Of a stretch of 64,000 nt of DNA, positions 1 to 11,235 are shown piece by piece; position 1 is the stretch's first letter; every line of letters begins with the position of its first letter. Made by a program: the position numbers and the translations under genes. Source of the DNA: Ascaphus truei (lineage: Eukaryota > Chordata > Amphibia > Anura > Ascaphidae); the NCBI GenBank assembly GCA_036426205.1, contig CM071579.1, positions 13,112,071-13,176,070 on the forward strand, in the 5' to 3' direction. The notes under the pieces were generated by a model. The model saw only the letters and a list, made by a program, of their open reading frames with translations. It was not told where the DNA came from and did no database searches.

Positions 1-1019
1 TATTGATATCATCCAATTATAACGTTTTATTTCCTGAGTAATGGAGTTGAAAGACATTATTTTTATCTTTCTTATTTTCAAGTAGGTATTCAGTTCACTT
101 AGATCTAGAACTGCTCTGAATTCCCCTGACATCTTTTTTTTACCAAAAATAAATCTGGAATAAACTCTTTCCTCTGATCTTGAGACACTCTTCTTATTAC
201 CTTTTCTTGCAGTACATCTTTCAGAAGGACACTCATTCCCTTGTTCTCTTCTTTTTTTTTTTTTAATTATTCATTTATTTCATGTCATTTTAAAGAGATT
301 TAAAGCATCCTTTTATTTCTATAGCAGGTTTTAACCCATCTCCCCAGCAGTGCAAGATACTTGCAACACTTTCCTGTTTGTGATAATTTGTTGCCATTAT
401 TCCCAGCAGTTTCAACTGTAAACTGCAACAAGTATATATTCAGGATACATTGTAGCTGCTGAGTTACACTGACTGAAGCAGCCATTTTGTTAGGTACACA
501 ATCAGGATTTTGACAGATTTATAACAGGAGCACTAAACGATTACCAGCTTGGGTAAGAATGTAGAATTATACATTGTCACATGCTTTACATATACAAATA
601 ATAAGAAAGGAAAGTAGTATTGCTGCTATAGACTGCTGTAACTATGAATGTGGATATCTTGTATGCAGTGCAGTGCATGACAACTGACGTGTTCTCTAAG
701 CATGGGTGAATATTGTCAAATCACTTTTCATGTGTAATTCAGTTTTCGAGCAAATTCATGTGAAAAATGTGGTGTGACGACACATTCAGGTCTAGATTTG
801 CCATTAGTCTATCTCTCTCCTGTAAAGTCAGTCTCCTAGAGACGCACAAAGAAAAATTGATCCTCTCCAACAGGGCCACTACACTGGTGGTCCACGGATC
901 TTATAGGGCCCACAAAGTGCCTTGCTGTGGCCTTTCGACTTTCTGCTCCTGCTAATTTACATATCAGTTGCTTAAGTATATGGGTAGAAGAGAGGAACCT
1001 CGCTCTAACTAGAGTAATG
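1..1019. other. AT-rich stretch without recognised genes
   Basis: I see no coding potential beyond short chance frames, no RNA gene and no clear transposon ends. The stretch is AT-rich with short poly-T runs. Sequence that pairs with the far arm of the first PLE begins near 1020. Confidence 0.5.
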
Positions 1020-1745
1020 GATGATGTGCTGTGTGCTACCAGGGAGGTAAATAGACAAAACCATGAGGGATACCAGAGAAGTGCTCCTCACAGAAAGACA
1101 TCCCTATTGTGGCGCACAACAGACTGATTTAAACAAAGTTAAATAGTCATAGCAACATATCTACATACTATGATGAATAATACTAAAAATCTATGCTTTG
1201 TTGATATTTAAGACAATCAAAAATAAAGATGAATGCCCTAGAAGTCAGATGACCAATTGCAAGTGTCCCATATAAATGTATATAGTTATAGAGGAATCTT
1301 TATGTGGTATAAGTGCAAAAGAGTGCACATATATACCAGGGTGGTGTGTGTGTGTATACACACTAGTATATGGTGTATGAGGTAAGGACCCCAATAACTC
1401 TATAAGCATAGGATCATCTGTAGAGTAAACCTAATAGGGCCCACTCTGGTTACCCTGCAATATCAGCATATAAACTGGTGTAATCTATTGAGGTCTATTG
1501 CAGATGCAGATCGTGCCCCATGCTACAGATATAAACTCATCTTTAACTGGAGTTAAATGATAAATCATATTTTGTGTGTTCTTAAATCCCGAAGTCGCAT
1601 GTATTGAGAGTACAGAACTATAGTTATTTTTATATCATTCTGATATTAGGATACCAGTGTCAGACAGGCGTTATACAAGCTAGTACTTGCTGTTTTTTAA
1701 TTAAACAGCTTGTGATTGCACCTTGTGAGGTAAGAAAATGTAAGC
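1020..1745 (-). repeat. Left inverted arm of PLE locus 1
   Basis: This stretch reappears in reverse complement at about 3455-4560. Matching blocks include the text around 1570-1740 with 3455-3640, 1230-1565 with 3665-4005, and 1020-1170 with 4408-4555. The arms flank a PLE GIY-YIG remnant, so I interpret them as PLE pseudo-LTRs in inverted orientation, an arrangement known for Penelope elements. The arms differ by scattered substitutions and small indels, so the locus is old. Confidence 0.75.
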
Positions 1746-1987
1746 ACATCCTTAATAGGAGTTACATGGATGCTCATATAGATCACTTTCCGTAATAGTA
1801 GGGGACCCGTAGTATCACATCTATTGCAAATCCAGGCATTAAGATCCCTGTATCAGACCAGCCCCATGCATCCACCAGCAGTATTCCTGGCAGTTGCCGC
1901 TTTTTAATTAATTAAACAATTTCATGAAAACACCGGACGGCCGTCTGGTCACTTCAATTTTTAGAAACCTACAGCTACTAACAGCTA
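1746..1987. other. PLE-associated untranslated stretch
   Basis: AT-rich sequence between the left inverted arm and the TTAA MITE. No coding signal. It is probably PLE-derived untranslated sequence, judged only by position. Confidence 0.3.
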
Positions 1988-1988
1988 T

Positions 1989-2444
1989 TTAAAGCTGCAG
2001 TTCAGGCAATATCCTGCATGTGTGTTTTTTTTTAATAAATCAGTTCTGTAGTAAGAAAAAATACTTTTAGCATTTTCTTTTGTTTAAAAAACAACTTTGA
2101 AAGACCAATTTTCTTGTATTGTATTTTAACAAGCATTTGCTAAGGCACTGCCCCTTAATGTCCTGTCACGAGTCCTGGCACACCCCTTTGTCAGCCCTGC
2201 TCTCCCTCTAGCACATGTCAGTGCAGGAGTGCTCATGAATATTCATGAGCTTCCACTGAGAGACTGAAGCAGAAGAAAAACAGATCCCTTCACTAATGAT
2301 GTCACCAAATTTCCACGATCAATACATGGAGAACAAATTGACCGGCAGCTATACAGTTCTTTAGGTAATTAGAGATTGCACACATGAAACTATTGAAGTA
2401 AAAAAATAAATAAAATAAAAAAAAAGACTGAACTGCAGCTTTAA
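1989..2444. mobile_element. TTAA-flanked MITE with 13-bp terminal inverted repeats
   Basis: The left end reads TTAA followed by AGCTGCAGTTCAG. The right end is the exact reverse complement, CTGAACTGCAGCT followed by TTAA. Including the TTAA, the perfect inverted match spans 18 bp (1988-2005 with 2428-2445). TTAA target duplication fits non-autonomous piggyBac or Kolobok elements; the superfamily is an inference. No ORF is present. A copy of the left part recurs near 42653. Confidence 0.75.
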
Positions 2445-2557
2445 AGGCAGATAGTCATCATCCAAAATCATTGATCAGAGGAATTCCTACTGGTCAATTC
2501 CTGAGAATCAATAGGAATTGCTCAGATCTGTCCACTTCTAAAAAAAAAGCTTAAGTT

Positions 2558-3330
2558 ATGAGAAATAACTTTCTGGAAAGAGGGTACTCGAAAAGACAGC
2601 GTAAGACTGCATATCATAGGGCATTAAAAACTCAGAGAGAGACCCTACTTATGGACAAACCTAGTATAGGCACAAACAATGAGATCAGATGTGTAGCAAT
2701 TTACAACGGACAGTGGAGTGATATTCACACCTTACTGAGAAAACACTGGCATATACTTACCAGTGATGAAGATCTTATAGTCATCCTGAGAGATAGACCA
2801 TCAATAGTGTGGAAGAGATCCAAGAACCTTCGTGACCTCTTGGTACATAGTCACTTCGCTAGACCTACTGTACAGTAAAGGATACTTGTTAAAAACCACA
2901 GATTGCTATAAATGTCATAATTGCAAGGCATGTGAGTTTATCAACCCCAGCAAAACATTTATGAATTGGGACAACTCCAAAATGGTCACATTTAATAAAT
3001 TCAACAATTGCAAAACAGTAGGGGTGATTTATTTAGCAACCTGCAGATGTGGGCTTAAATATGTGGGAAAAATGAGGAGAGAGCTCAGACGACGTGTCTT
3101 AGAACACGTAGGGTCAATACTCAATCTTCTGGACACCCGAGCGTCACGTCATATGCAAGAAAAACATGGGGTGATGTAACTCTCCTTCCAGGGCATAGAT
3201 CACATCCCTGCTAACATCCATATGGGTAATTGGGAAAGACAGCTGCTCCAGAGGGACACAAAATGGACATTACACACCCAGGTACCTCATGGTATCAATG
3301 AGGGTTTTGTGTATGCTCCTTTCCTCTGAG
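2558..3330 (+). pseudogene. Penelope-like element C-terminal region with GIY-YIG domain (broken)
   Basis: Two overlapping frames (2558-2878 and 2832-3178) give the thumb-to-endonuclease part of a PLE polyprotein: the ERGY region, a YKCHNCKAC cysteine linker, then VIYLATCRCGLKYVGK, the GIY-YIG core. After an in-frame stop at 3176-3178 the same frame continues with GNWERQLLQ and ends HGINEGF...APFL-stop at about 3328, which is the usual PLE carboxyl end. The frame change near 2870 and the stop make it a pseudogene. PLEs are retroelements whose reverse transcriptase is fused to this nuclease. The reverse-transcriptase palm is absent here. Confidence 0.85.
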
Positions 3331-3454
3331 TCAGTTACCCCCCATGTGGTTATCCCCATCTCGCGTAGATGACATTTTTATTCCCCAAGTTTTTCAATCC
3401 AAGCGTTATGTTCTGCCATGAGAACTAGTATCACTGTGATTGGACCATAACTCT

Positions 3455-4560
3455 ACATTTTCTTACCTCACAAGGTGCAATCACAAGCTGTTTAATTAAA
3501 AAAACAGCAAGTACCAGCATCACTGCTTGTATAACGCCTGTCTGACACTGGTATCCTAATATCAGAATGATATAAAAATAACTATAGTTCTGTACTCTCA
3601 ATACATGTGACTTCGGGCTTTAAGAAAAAACAATAAGTAGCTTCTAGCACAGGAAGTGATCTGAATGATTTATCATTTAACTCCGGTTAAAGATGAGTTT
3701 ATATCTGTAGCATGGGGCACGCTCTGCATCTGCAATAGACCTCAATGGATTACACCAGTTTATATGCTGATACTGCAGGATAACCAGAGTGGGCCCTATT
3801 AGGTTTTCTCTACAGATGATCCTATGCTTATAGAGTTATTGGGGTCCTTACCTCATACACCATATACTAGTGTGTATACACACACACACCACCCTGGTAT
3901 ATATGTGCACTCTTTTTCACTTATACTGCGTAGAGATTCCTCTATAACTGTATACATTTATATGGTGACACTTGCAATTGGTCATCTGACTTCTAGGGCA
4001 TTTATCATTGTGTTTTATTGTTATTTTTTATTTTATCAATAAAGCATACTGCTGCGGCCGAGTTTATTCGAGCATTTGCCCGTTCTCGGCCGCAGCAGTT
4101 ACCTGGCGCGCGCCGGAGGGTGCCGGGCGCGCGCCGAAGCAGCGGAGGAGAGGCCCACCGATCGCGGCTTCCCCCTCTCCTCTCCGGGTCCGCCAGGTCC
4201 CCCGGAACCCCCTGCCGCCGTCCCCCACATCGCGGGACACCAGGGCTCCCTCGGGGAGCCCTGGACGTGCGTGCAGGGGGCGCAGGCACCCGATGACGCG
4301 TGACCGCGCATCGGAGACGCGCGGCACGCCGAGGGGCTGCCACTTGCAAGCCGGGAAATCTCCCGGCTTGCGGTACTGGCCACACTGCAATAAAGTGTGT
4401 CGCCAGTGTAGATTTTTAGTATTATTCACCATAGTATGTAGATATGTTGATATTACTTTTTAACTTTGTTTAAATCAGTCTGTTGTGCACCACAATAGGG
4501 ATTTCTTTCCGTGAGGTACCCTTCTCTGGTATCCCTCATGGTTTTGTCCAGTTGCTTAAG
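3455..4560 (+). repeat. Right inverted arm of PLE locus 1
   Basis: Reverse complement of about 1020-1745 with moderate divergence, interrupted by the GC-rich insertion at about 4050-4405. It directly follows the end of the PLE coding remnant, so it should be the 3' pseudo-LTR of that copy. Confidence 0.75.
4050..4405. mobile_element. GC-rich insertion with terminal hairpin (MITE-like)
   Basis: A block of about 355 bp, very rich in CpG, sits inside the AT-rich right PLE arm. Comparison with the left arm, where the text runs straight from about 1200 to 1180, shows an insertion between AAAGCATA and GATTTTTAG. Its 5' end has a 15-bp inverted repeat, ACTGCTGCGGCCGAG with CTCGGCCGCAGCAGT, around a 23-nt loop. 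The 3' end carries GTGTCGCCAGTG. The long open frames here on both strands are composition artefacts. The superfamily is not recognised. Confidence 0.6.
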
Positions 4561-5584
4561 TTTCTTAGTGCAATTTGTCACACTGAAACGCACTTGTAAT
4601 TTAAGTTAATTAGATTGTATATAGGACACGTTATAAATGATTGCAAATTTTTGAAGTCTTTCAATGCATCTAAAATTAAAGCTATAATAAATTTGTGGCC
4701 CTTCTCCTAATTTCTCTCATACGGCCTCTCTAGAAAAAAAAATTGAGCCAAAACCCAGGGAAAGGTCATCCTTGGATTTATTTTTCAGAAATTGCCCCCT
4801 TAAAAAAAAAAAATAGTTGTTTTTTTTTTTACATACAGAAGGATTTACAAAAATATTAAACCAAAACCAATCAAGTTGATTTTTAAAACCAAAGCATGGG
4901 GTGAAAATGCTCACCCTTAGCCATCATCTGTACTGCTGTCTATAATGGCACAGAGGTTCAAAACATGAAATTCAGCGTTTTTGGGGTCCTATTCGCATTA
5001 ACAATTAGGATTCTTAAAATACCAACTTGACAAATTAATTTTCAGTAACGTCTTTAGTGTAATGAGTTTGTGATGATTCACACAAGATGCTTAAATCACT
5101 GTCACATTCAAACGTGTTTCTACTGTATATACTTTAATAAAGTGTTATATGTAATACGGTTGTCACCAGAAATAATATATCCTTGCAATTTTTCCAGAAT
5201 ACACAAATATGTAATTTCCCTAGGTTTTCGTAACAATTTTTAACAAATGACTCTGGGAAGAGGAATGTAGTCACCGTGGTTTTGTGTCACGCTTTGTTGC
5301 AGTTTGGTTGACAGATATTAATGGGAATGACCTTACTTTACATGAGCAAGACGGCATTTGAAAAGTGAAAACAGGTTTGCATGGATTAGCACATTTATTG
5401 AGTTATTCCAAATATTCACCAGTCACTGCATTACATTTTGTGTACAGCATCTAGTAATTGACTTTAAATCCTTTCAACCATAGAACAAATACTCTATGAA
5501 TTTAGCCCATATCGAATTGTATTACCCAGCATTAAAGTAAAACATTTGTACCAAGTCCACTTATTTCAGAGATATTATATTCAG
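4561..5584. other. AT-rich stretch, no genes seen
   Basis: AT-rich sequence with poly-A/T runs near 4735-4830 and no recognised gene or transposon end. Confidence 0.4.
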
Positions 5585-5830
5585 GTGTACTGGCCTTGAA
5601 CTTCTTTAACCCAGGGTGTGCTGAACAGCTGTGTAATAGCAGCAAGCATAACCTTATAGGGATCTATTTTAAAATGGACATGAAGGAAAAGGTGACACTG
5701 TGTGCTCATAGGCATGTCATTACCCAGAATCCCTGGCTGCAGGGGAAGCATTGCATGCCAAGAGATAATGGGGAAAAGTAGAGTTGCAGACCTGTCTGAG
5801 ACATGTGAATGTGCTCACACGTGGTATTTT
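5585..5830 (+). repeat. PLE pseudo-LTR fragment with SPH-like motif
   Basis: Shares the order of landmarks found downstream of the ribozymes at 22107 and 41444: CTTCTTTAACCCAGG, GCAGCAAGC, GTGACACTGTGTGCTCAT, then ACCCAGAATCCCTGGCTGC at 5720-5740 and a tail with GGGTTGCAGACCTG-like text. The octamer position is degraded to ATAGGCAT. No ribozyme core remains upstream, so the copy is 5' truncated. Confidence 0.6.
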
Positions 5831-6102
5831 TATTTACTGTTCAGAGATCTTATAAGCATAGTGTGTGTTTATTTATTTAGGATTAGTAGCAGATGAAATG
5901 ACAATATTGTCTCAGTTGTCACAATAGGATGCTCTTGAACGGAAAATATCATGGAAAATGTTCGAGCCGAGGCTACTTATTAGCACTTAGATATTGAAAG
6001 AAATCACCTGCAGTGCTTTATGCAGAATGCACAAGGCCACTCACTAATGTGTTTGTTCCATAAAGGTATGCTGTAAAAAAAATAATAATTATATTTAAAT
6101 AT

Positions 6103-6120
6103 ATATATATATATATATAT
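6103..6120. repeat. (TA)n microsatellite
   Basis: Uninterrupted TA dinucleotides bordering the fold-back repeat that starts at 6120. Confidence 0.9.
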
Positions 6121-6347
6121 AATCAAAAAATAAATAGATGATACCGTTCTGTGGCTAACGAAATGCTTTTATTTGTGCGAGCTTTCGAGATACACTGATC
6201 TCTTCTTCTGGCGATGTTACAATGAATGAAGCAAGCAAAAGGTATACTTAAAAACAGTGTCTCTTGGAATGTTATCTGTGCTTGTCCTTCCCCCAGAACG
6301 GTATCATCTATTTATTTTTTGATTATTGAAGCTCGGCTAACACGGTA

Positions 6348-6348
<1 letters not shown>
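6120..6348. mobile_element. Fold-back repeat with inverted ends (PLE pseudo-LTR related)
   Basis: The left end, AATCAAAAAATAAATAGATG and on through GATACCGTTCTG, is repeated in reverse complement at about 6294-6325. The interior includes the reverse-strand motif CCAGAAGAAGAGATC...ATCTCGAAAGCTCGC, which resembles a decayed hammerhead core (stem II GAGAT/ATCTC, then GAAA). The same repeat occurs at about 43316 and 45781, each time beside a (TA)n tract. Confidence 0.65.

Positions 6349-6402
<54 letters not shown>
6349..6402. repeat. (TA)n microsatellite
   Basis: About 27 TA units following the fold-back repeat. Confidence 0.9.
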
Positions 6403-6406
<4 letters not shown>

Positions 6407-6409
6407 CAG

Positions 6410-6731
6410 GCATACCCCGCATTATCGTACGCAATGAGTCCACAGCATGTGTGTAACGCGAAAATGTACTTAAAGTGAAGCACTACCTTTTCCACTTATC
6501 GATTCATGTACTGCAATTGTCATATACGTGCATAACTGATGTAAATAACGCATGTGTAACAGGCTGTATAGTCTCCCCGCTTGCGCACAGCTTCGGTACA
6601 GGTGGGGAGCCGGTATTGCTGTTCAGGACGTGCTGACAGGCGCATGCGCGAGCTGCCATTTGCCTATTGGGCTATATGTCCTTACTCGCGAGTGCACTTC
6701 AAGTGAGTGTCCTTAAACCAGGGTGTGCCTG
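6410..6731. mobile_element. MITE with imperfect inverted ends
   Basis: The left end is ACAGGCATACCCCGC. The right end, in reverse complement, is ACAGGCACACCCTGG. A non-coding interior of about 300 bp with scattered CpG lies between them and the element begins directly after a (TA)n tract. The ends and size fit a non-autonomous DNA transposon; the superfamily was not determined. Confidence 0.6.
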
Positions 6732-7394
6732 TGTATACACAGTATATAGATATATGGATCAATCTTTCTCTTCTTCCCACCTTGAAATTCTGTGGAATGT
6801 ATATGTTTAACACGAAAAATAGGGGCATGTGTGACTCGTGCATTAATGACACCGCATTTCGGAGCTGAGAAATCTTGTGTAAGGGCTTGTAAATTAGTTG
6901 CAGGGAAGGTGATGAGGGGTCCACTAATTGTTTTTGGTGTAAGGTGGAGGCGCTCAAAAGTGTGTATATGTATAAGTATAAAGGAAACCAAAAACCTCAT
7001 CAAGTTTAAAAATAGAGTTAATAATACAATAGAGGATATCGATTTAGTTTTTTGCAGCACATGCAGCATGCAGCTGTGTTCCTTCAGTGTAGCATCACAA
7101 ATGAGGTTCAGGGAGACAGAAATGGTATTTCTTGGAAGATTCTCATGACATCAGAAATCACTTGAGTAAAGCTCCTTATGTCATCAAAAGCCAAGATGGA
7201 AAGCAGCTTATCTCCACTGCTGCTCTGAACTGATTTCATGGATTTAATAGATTAAATGCAGTGTGAAAGTGGAAATGACCTGATAGATTAGTTGGGTTTT
7301 TCTCCAGCCCACCAATGGCTAGAGAAAGAGGTTAAACCATATAAGCTTCATGAATGTGCCCCATCCAGCCCAGCTAATATAAAAGCAATGACAA

Positions 7395-7535
7395 GGACTT
7401 AGATTGTGAGATCTTCGGGGCAGGGGCTCTCGTTCCTATTGTTTTGACTAAAGCACTTATTCTCATTGTGTTATAATATTATGTCTAATGTTTTGTAAAG
7501 CGCTATGTACCCGGATGGTGCTAAATGAATAATGA
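7395..7535 (+). mobile_element. L2-type LINE 3' end (5' truncated)
   Basis: Text such as AGATTGTGAG...GGGGCAGGGGCTC, AAAGCACTTATTCTCATTGTG and AAAGCGCTATGTACCC matches, with divergence, the 3' untranslated end of the L2 LINE at 21390-21560. No coding part remains. Confidence 0.65.
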
Positions 7536-7579
7536 TTTACATGCCGTACATACATACAAACCTCACTTTCTGCATATTG

Positions 7580-7965
7580 TATGTATGGGGGGAGGGGGGA
7601 GGAGCAGAGGAGTGAGGGAGGAGGATAGGGAAAGGGAGAGGAGGGGAGAGGGAAAGATGAAAGGGGAGGGGAGAGGTTGGGCAGAAGGCAGGAGGGGGAA
7701 GAGGGGGTTAGGGAAGGGGGAAAGAGTGGGGAGTGATGGGGGTGAGGGTTGGGAGGAGGGAGGGGGAGGGAGAAAAGGGGAGGAGGTGAGGGAGGGAGGC
7801 CTGGGGGCTGGAGGACGGGGGGAGGCAGAGGGCAGGGAGGAGAATGAGGATAGGAAGGGGGAGGGGGGATGGGGAAGACGGAGGGGAGGCGGAGGGGAGG
7901 CGGAGGCGAGAAGAAGGATAGGAAAGGGGGGGAGGGAGGATTGGAGGAGATAGCGGGGTAGGAGG
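7580..7965. repeat. Purine-only G-rich tract
   Basis: About 385 bp of almost pure G and A on the plus strand, with GGGGA/GGGA clusters. The open frames on both strands are consequences of composition, not genes. Such a tract could adopt G-quadruplex or H-DNA structures; that is inference. Confidence 0.85.
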
Positions 7966-8199
7966 GGAGAGTTGGTATCTCTCCACGTATTGTATGAAAG
8001 GTGTGTTTGGGGAGTTATACAAGTCACTTAGGATTCTAGTAAAATCGTGTCCATCCATCCGTCTCCCCATCTGCCCCTCTCCCTCCCTGTCTCCCCTTCT
8101 ATCTCCATCTCTCTCTCCAGCATAAAATGCTTTACCATACACTATTTAAAGGCGTAAAACGAGGTTAATGTTATGCTATTCCCCTTAGTGGATCGGCAT

Positions 8200-8620
8200 T
8201 ATTCTTTACCTAACGTTAATTTAGGTTAAATAGCCTAACCGCGCTTGGGCTGTGATTATACCGGAAATTGCTGGCGACGCCGCGCAGCTTCAAAACAATA
8301 AAATCCAATGAAAGCGCACATTCCAGTAACGACACAAGCGCCGCGACGAACTGAAAAGCTTCTGTCTCATGAAGAGATTTAAGATTTAGTTTTTCACCGG
8401 CGGCTACCGCGTCACGTGATTTGCACGGCCAATCGCAGTGTATCTTAAACAAACCAACTGGTCATGTCTCCCCTGCAGTAGCGCTACAATTCGCTTTTGC
8501 ATGTGCACATGACGCCCGGCGACGTCGCTACGATGACGTCACCGGATCGCTCTGCAGTTTCTGGTATAATTGAGTCCTTAGTATATTTGGACCAATGTGT
8601 CTGTGTACTGAGAGAGAAAG
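8200..8620. promoter_or_regulatory. CpG-rich patch with CRE-like site
   Basis: Locally raised CpG content within AT-rich flanks, with ATGACGTCAC at about 8532-8541 (a CRE/ATF core), CGTCACGTGA near 8410 and CCAAT-box-like text. It lies about 300 bp upstream of the MADF-like segment. It could be a decayed or active promoter, or part of a DNA transposon. I cannot tell from sequence alone. Confidence 0.3.
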
Positions 8621-8919
8621 AAAGCAGCACAGAAAGGGTCACTACACGGGGATATAAGTGGACACCATTCCAGTGCAGTTTTGCGTACTGTAACAATGTG
8701 TCTTAGTATTGCGAAAAATCATTAAAAAAACGAATTCTTGTACTGAACACAATACATATCTCCGCATAAAAAAAACACAAACCTATTCCGCGTTCATACA
8801 GCGCGTGTTGTGCAAACCAAAGGCCTCACCTCAAATGAGGCAGGCCATAGAGAGCGGGACCGCGCACACGATTAAGCACGACGGCTTTTTCCGGAGACAA
8901 AGCATTTTATTTTTGTTCT

Positions 8920-9109
8920 GCGATGGCGGCGGCACCAGTTTTAAACCAATTAGAGTGAAGATCAACTTTTCTGTCTGTTTCTACAGAGTTTTTTACACTA
9001 TTGCAAATTCTACAATTGAACAACTGATTTCAGAGGTATTCAAAAGAGATCCTTTGTTGAATCTGTGGTGCAAGGCATACCACGACCGTTACCTTCACTC
9101 GAAAGTCTA
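8920..9109 (+). pseudogene. MADF-like domain segment, possible exon
   Basis: The frame reads TIEQLISEVFKRDPLLN, LWCKAYHDRY and LHSKVY, matching the start of a MADF (Myb/SANT-like, DNA-binding) domain with its spaced hydrophobic and aromatic residues. Directly after the VY codons comes GTAAGTG, a near-perfect splice donor at 9110. An ATG context (CGATGGCGGCGGCACC) at about 8921 opens a different frame that stops after 11 codons, so the start is unresolved. MADF domains occur in host transcription factors and in the accessory protein of PIF/Harbinger transposons. Either origin is possible. Confidence 0.45.
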
Positions 9110-9414
9110 CGTAAGTGCCATGCACGTGGACGCAGCCCTATCAAGCAAGGAGAGAACTGACAGGAGAGAGGAGAGATGCTGGTAAGTCCTCGTGCGGCGA
9201 AATGGAGCAGGTTATAAATCGGAAGCCACGCTCAGACCGACACACACACACACGCAACAAGCGATTTAAGTGCAGTGATACAAATAATACAAAATGTAAC
9301 CAATGTGTGAACCACAAATGGATTATACATGTAATATATAAAACTAACAGTGTGTATCAAAAAGTGTAACATATTCAACCACGTCCACCTGTGTAATAAT
9401 ATTGAAAGTCAATG

Positions 9415-9720
9415 ACTGTAACGTTGCTGACTGCAGGACAGGATACGGACCCGCAGGGCTGAGGTAGGGAGTAATACACCGACCTTGGCCTGGGATCAGA
9501 GGCCTGGGATGCAGGGGTAGTCAGGTCCGGTTCCGAGGTCAAGGCAGGCGGCAAAGGGGTAGTAAGACTCAGTTCCAAGTTCGAGACCGGCAGCAGGCAA
9601 AACAAAGGCAAGGCAGAGCTCAGGCAGGAAAAGGTACAAGTACTTTGCACGAGCAAAGTTGGATAGCAACTGCCTGCTACTGAAAAGCCAGAGGCAGCTG
9701 CTGCAATGAGGTCTAAAGCA
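9415..9720. repeat. LTR-like or unclassified repeat segment
   Basis: GC-moderate text with repeated AGGCAAGGCAG and GGTCAAGGCAGGCGGCAAAG strings, typical of amphibian LTRs read from the reverse strand. No TG...CA boundary pair could be fixed, so the assignment is weak. Confidence 0.3.
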
Positions 9721-9837
9721 AGGCTTACTTTCTGTCAGGGGGTAAGGGCAAGATTTGCCAGGAAGTATGATGACCGTGGCAGCTTCAGAGAAGATGATGT
9801 CTGCAGTCATCCTGGATATTCGGACAGATCCCCTTTA

Positions 9838-9935
9838 ACGACTGAGCTACTGATTGAGCCACCTGTGCTGAAGCAGGAGATATCTTGAAAACCTGACCTT
9901 TTGTTGGCTCTTGAGGACTGGGGTTGGCCACTTCT
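9838..9935. mobile_element. Half copy of palindromic MITE
   Basis: Contains GAGCCACCTGTGCTGAAGCA, then GGAGATATC, GAAAACCTGACC and TTGGCTCTTGAGGACTGG, matching the right half of the full palindromic element at 35078-35245. Confidence 0.7.
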
Positions 9936-10733
9936 CCTGCCTGAACACACAGACCTATGCCAATATGCAAAAGTAAGCCCGCCCTAACTCCTCCTACTTG
10001 CTTAATGAACCCTTCATCTCAGACACACACAGAGGTCCCCGGTGCAAGCGAGATGAATACATAGACGCTGCCTGGCGCAGGTATATTGTAGAAGGGGTTA
10101 CGACAAAATAACGACTGCGCTTGGAATTTGGCATGTGATACGTAGAGCGCAACTGTTTTTTTTTTGAGATTGTGAGCAATTGTGTTGCACACCTTCTCCT
10201 TATTTCTGATTGTTTGGTTATAAATAGACCAATCTTTAAAAAGTAATTTAATTCTTACTTGTATTTATCTGTCAGCTCTGCTTTCACCCAGCCTCCCATG
10301 GCATTTACCCCAGATCCCTTGGTTCCCAGCCACATGTTTCCCAAATGCTTTTGTGGAAGTTCCCTATTTGGGTTTATAAAGGCAGCCCCATAGATGTTGA
10401 TCTCTTCCTGACCCTGCCATATCATCGCTGCAGGTGCTGACAGGTGGAGTCTTAATTATTGGAGGGACCTGTCACTGCAGTACAGCTCCTGCAATATTTA
10501 CACCTCTTCCCTCTGGTTCTTCCCAACGCAGTCTGAAGCTCTGCACTTTCTCCTCTTGCTATACATTATCTCTGAAAGATGACCTTACATTTGGCTTAAG
10601 CAATTTATTTAAGGAATAAAAGTTAACTTGTTTTTCATCCTCATTAGATTCTGAAGTCTAACAGTTGCTTTACTTTTTGCTGGAAAACTGATGTTTGTTG
10701 TCCAAATAAAATGATGTTAATAAGCCTGACACT
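9936..10733. other. No gene recognised
   Basis: Mixed-composition sequence without a convincing ORF or transposon boundary. Confidence 0.35.
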
Positions 10734-11235
10734 ATGTCACTCTCCCGCCCCCCCTTTTTCACCTGCTCTCTCTCCCCCCTTTTCACCCGCACTCTCCACC
10801 CCCTTTTCACCCGCAATCTCCACCCCCTTTTTACCCGCGCTCTCCACCCCCTTTTCAACCACTCTCTCCACCCCCTTTTCACCCACTCTCTCCCCCCCTT
10901 TTCACCCACTCTCTCCTCCTCCCTTTTCACCTGCGCTCTCTCTCCCCCACTTATCCCTTGCTCTCTCACCCCCCCATTTTTATCCGCTTTCACTCCCTCC
11001 CCCCTTTTTCACCATCTCTCTTCCCCTTTTCACCCGCTCTCGTCCCCCTTTTCACCCGCTCTCTCCCCTCCTCCCATGTCAACCTCTCTCTCCTCCCCTC
11101 TCCCAAGTCACCCACTCTTTCCCCCTCTCCCAAGTTACCCACTCTCTCCCCCTCTCCAATGTCACCCACTGTCCCCCTATATCACCCACTCTCCCCCTCA
11201 CAATTTACACATACCCTCTCTTTCCCACGGCAATC
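10734..11235. repeat. Pyrimidine-rich degenerate minisatellite
   Basis: About 500 bp of C/T-rich sequence built from a degenerate unit near CTCTCCACCCCCTTTTCACC (20-24 bp). All three long plus-strand frames through it are low-complexity Ser/Pro/Leu/Phe translations and are not genes. Confidence 0.9.

Noticed and set aside
4005..4463. Several overlapping frames on both strands
   Set aside because: Caused by low stop-codon frequency in the GC-rich insertion; no conserved motif.
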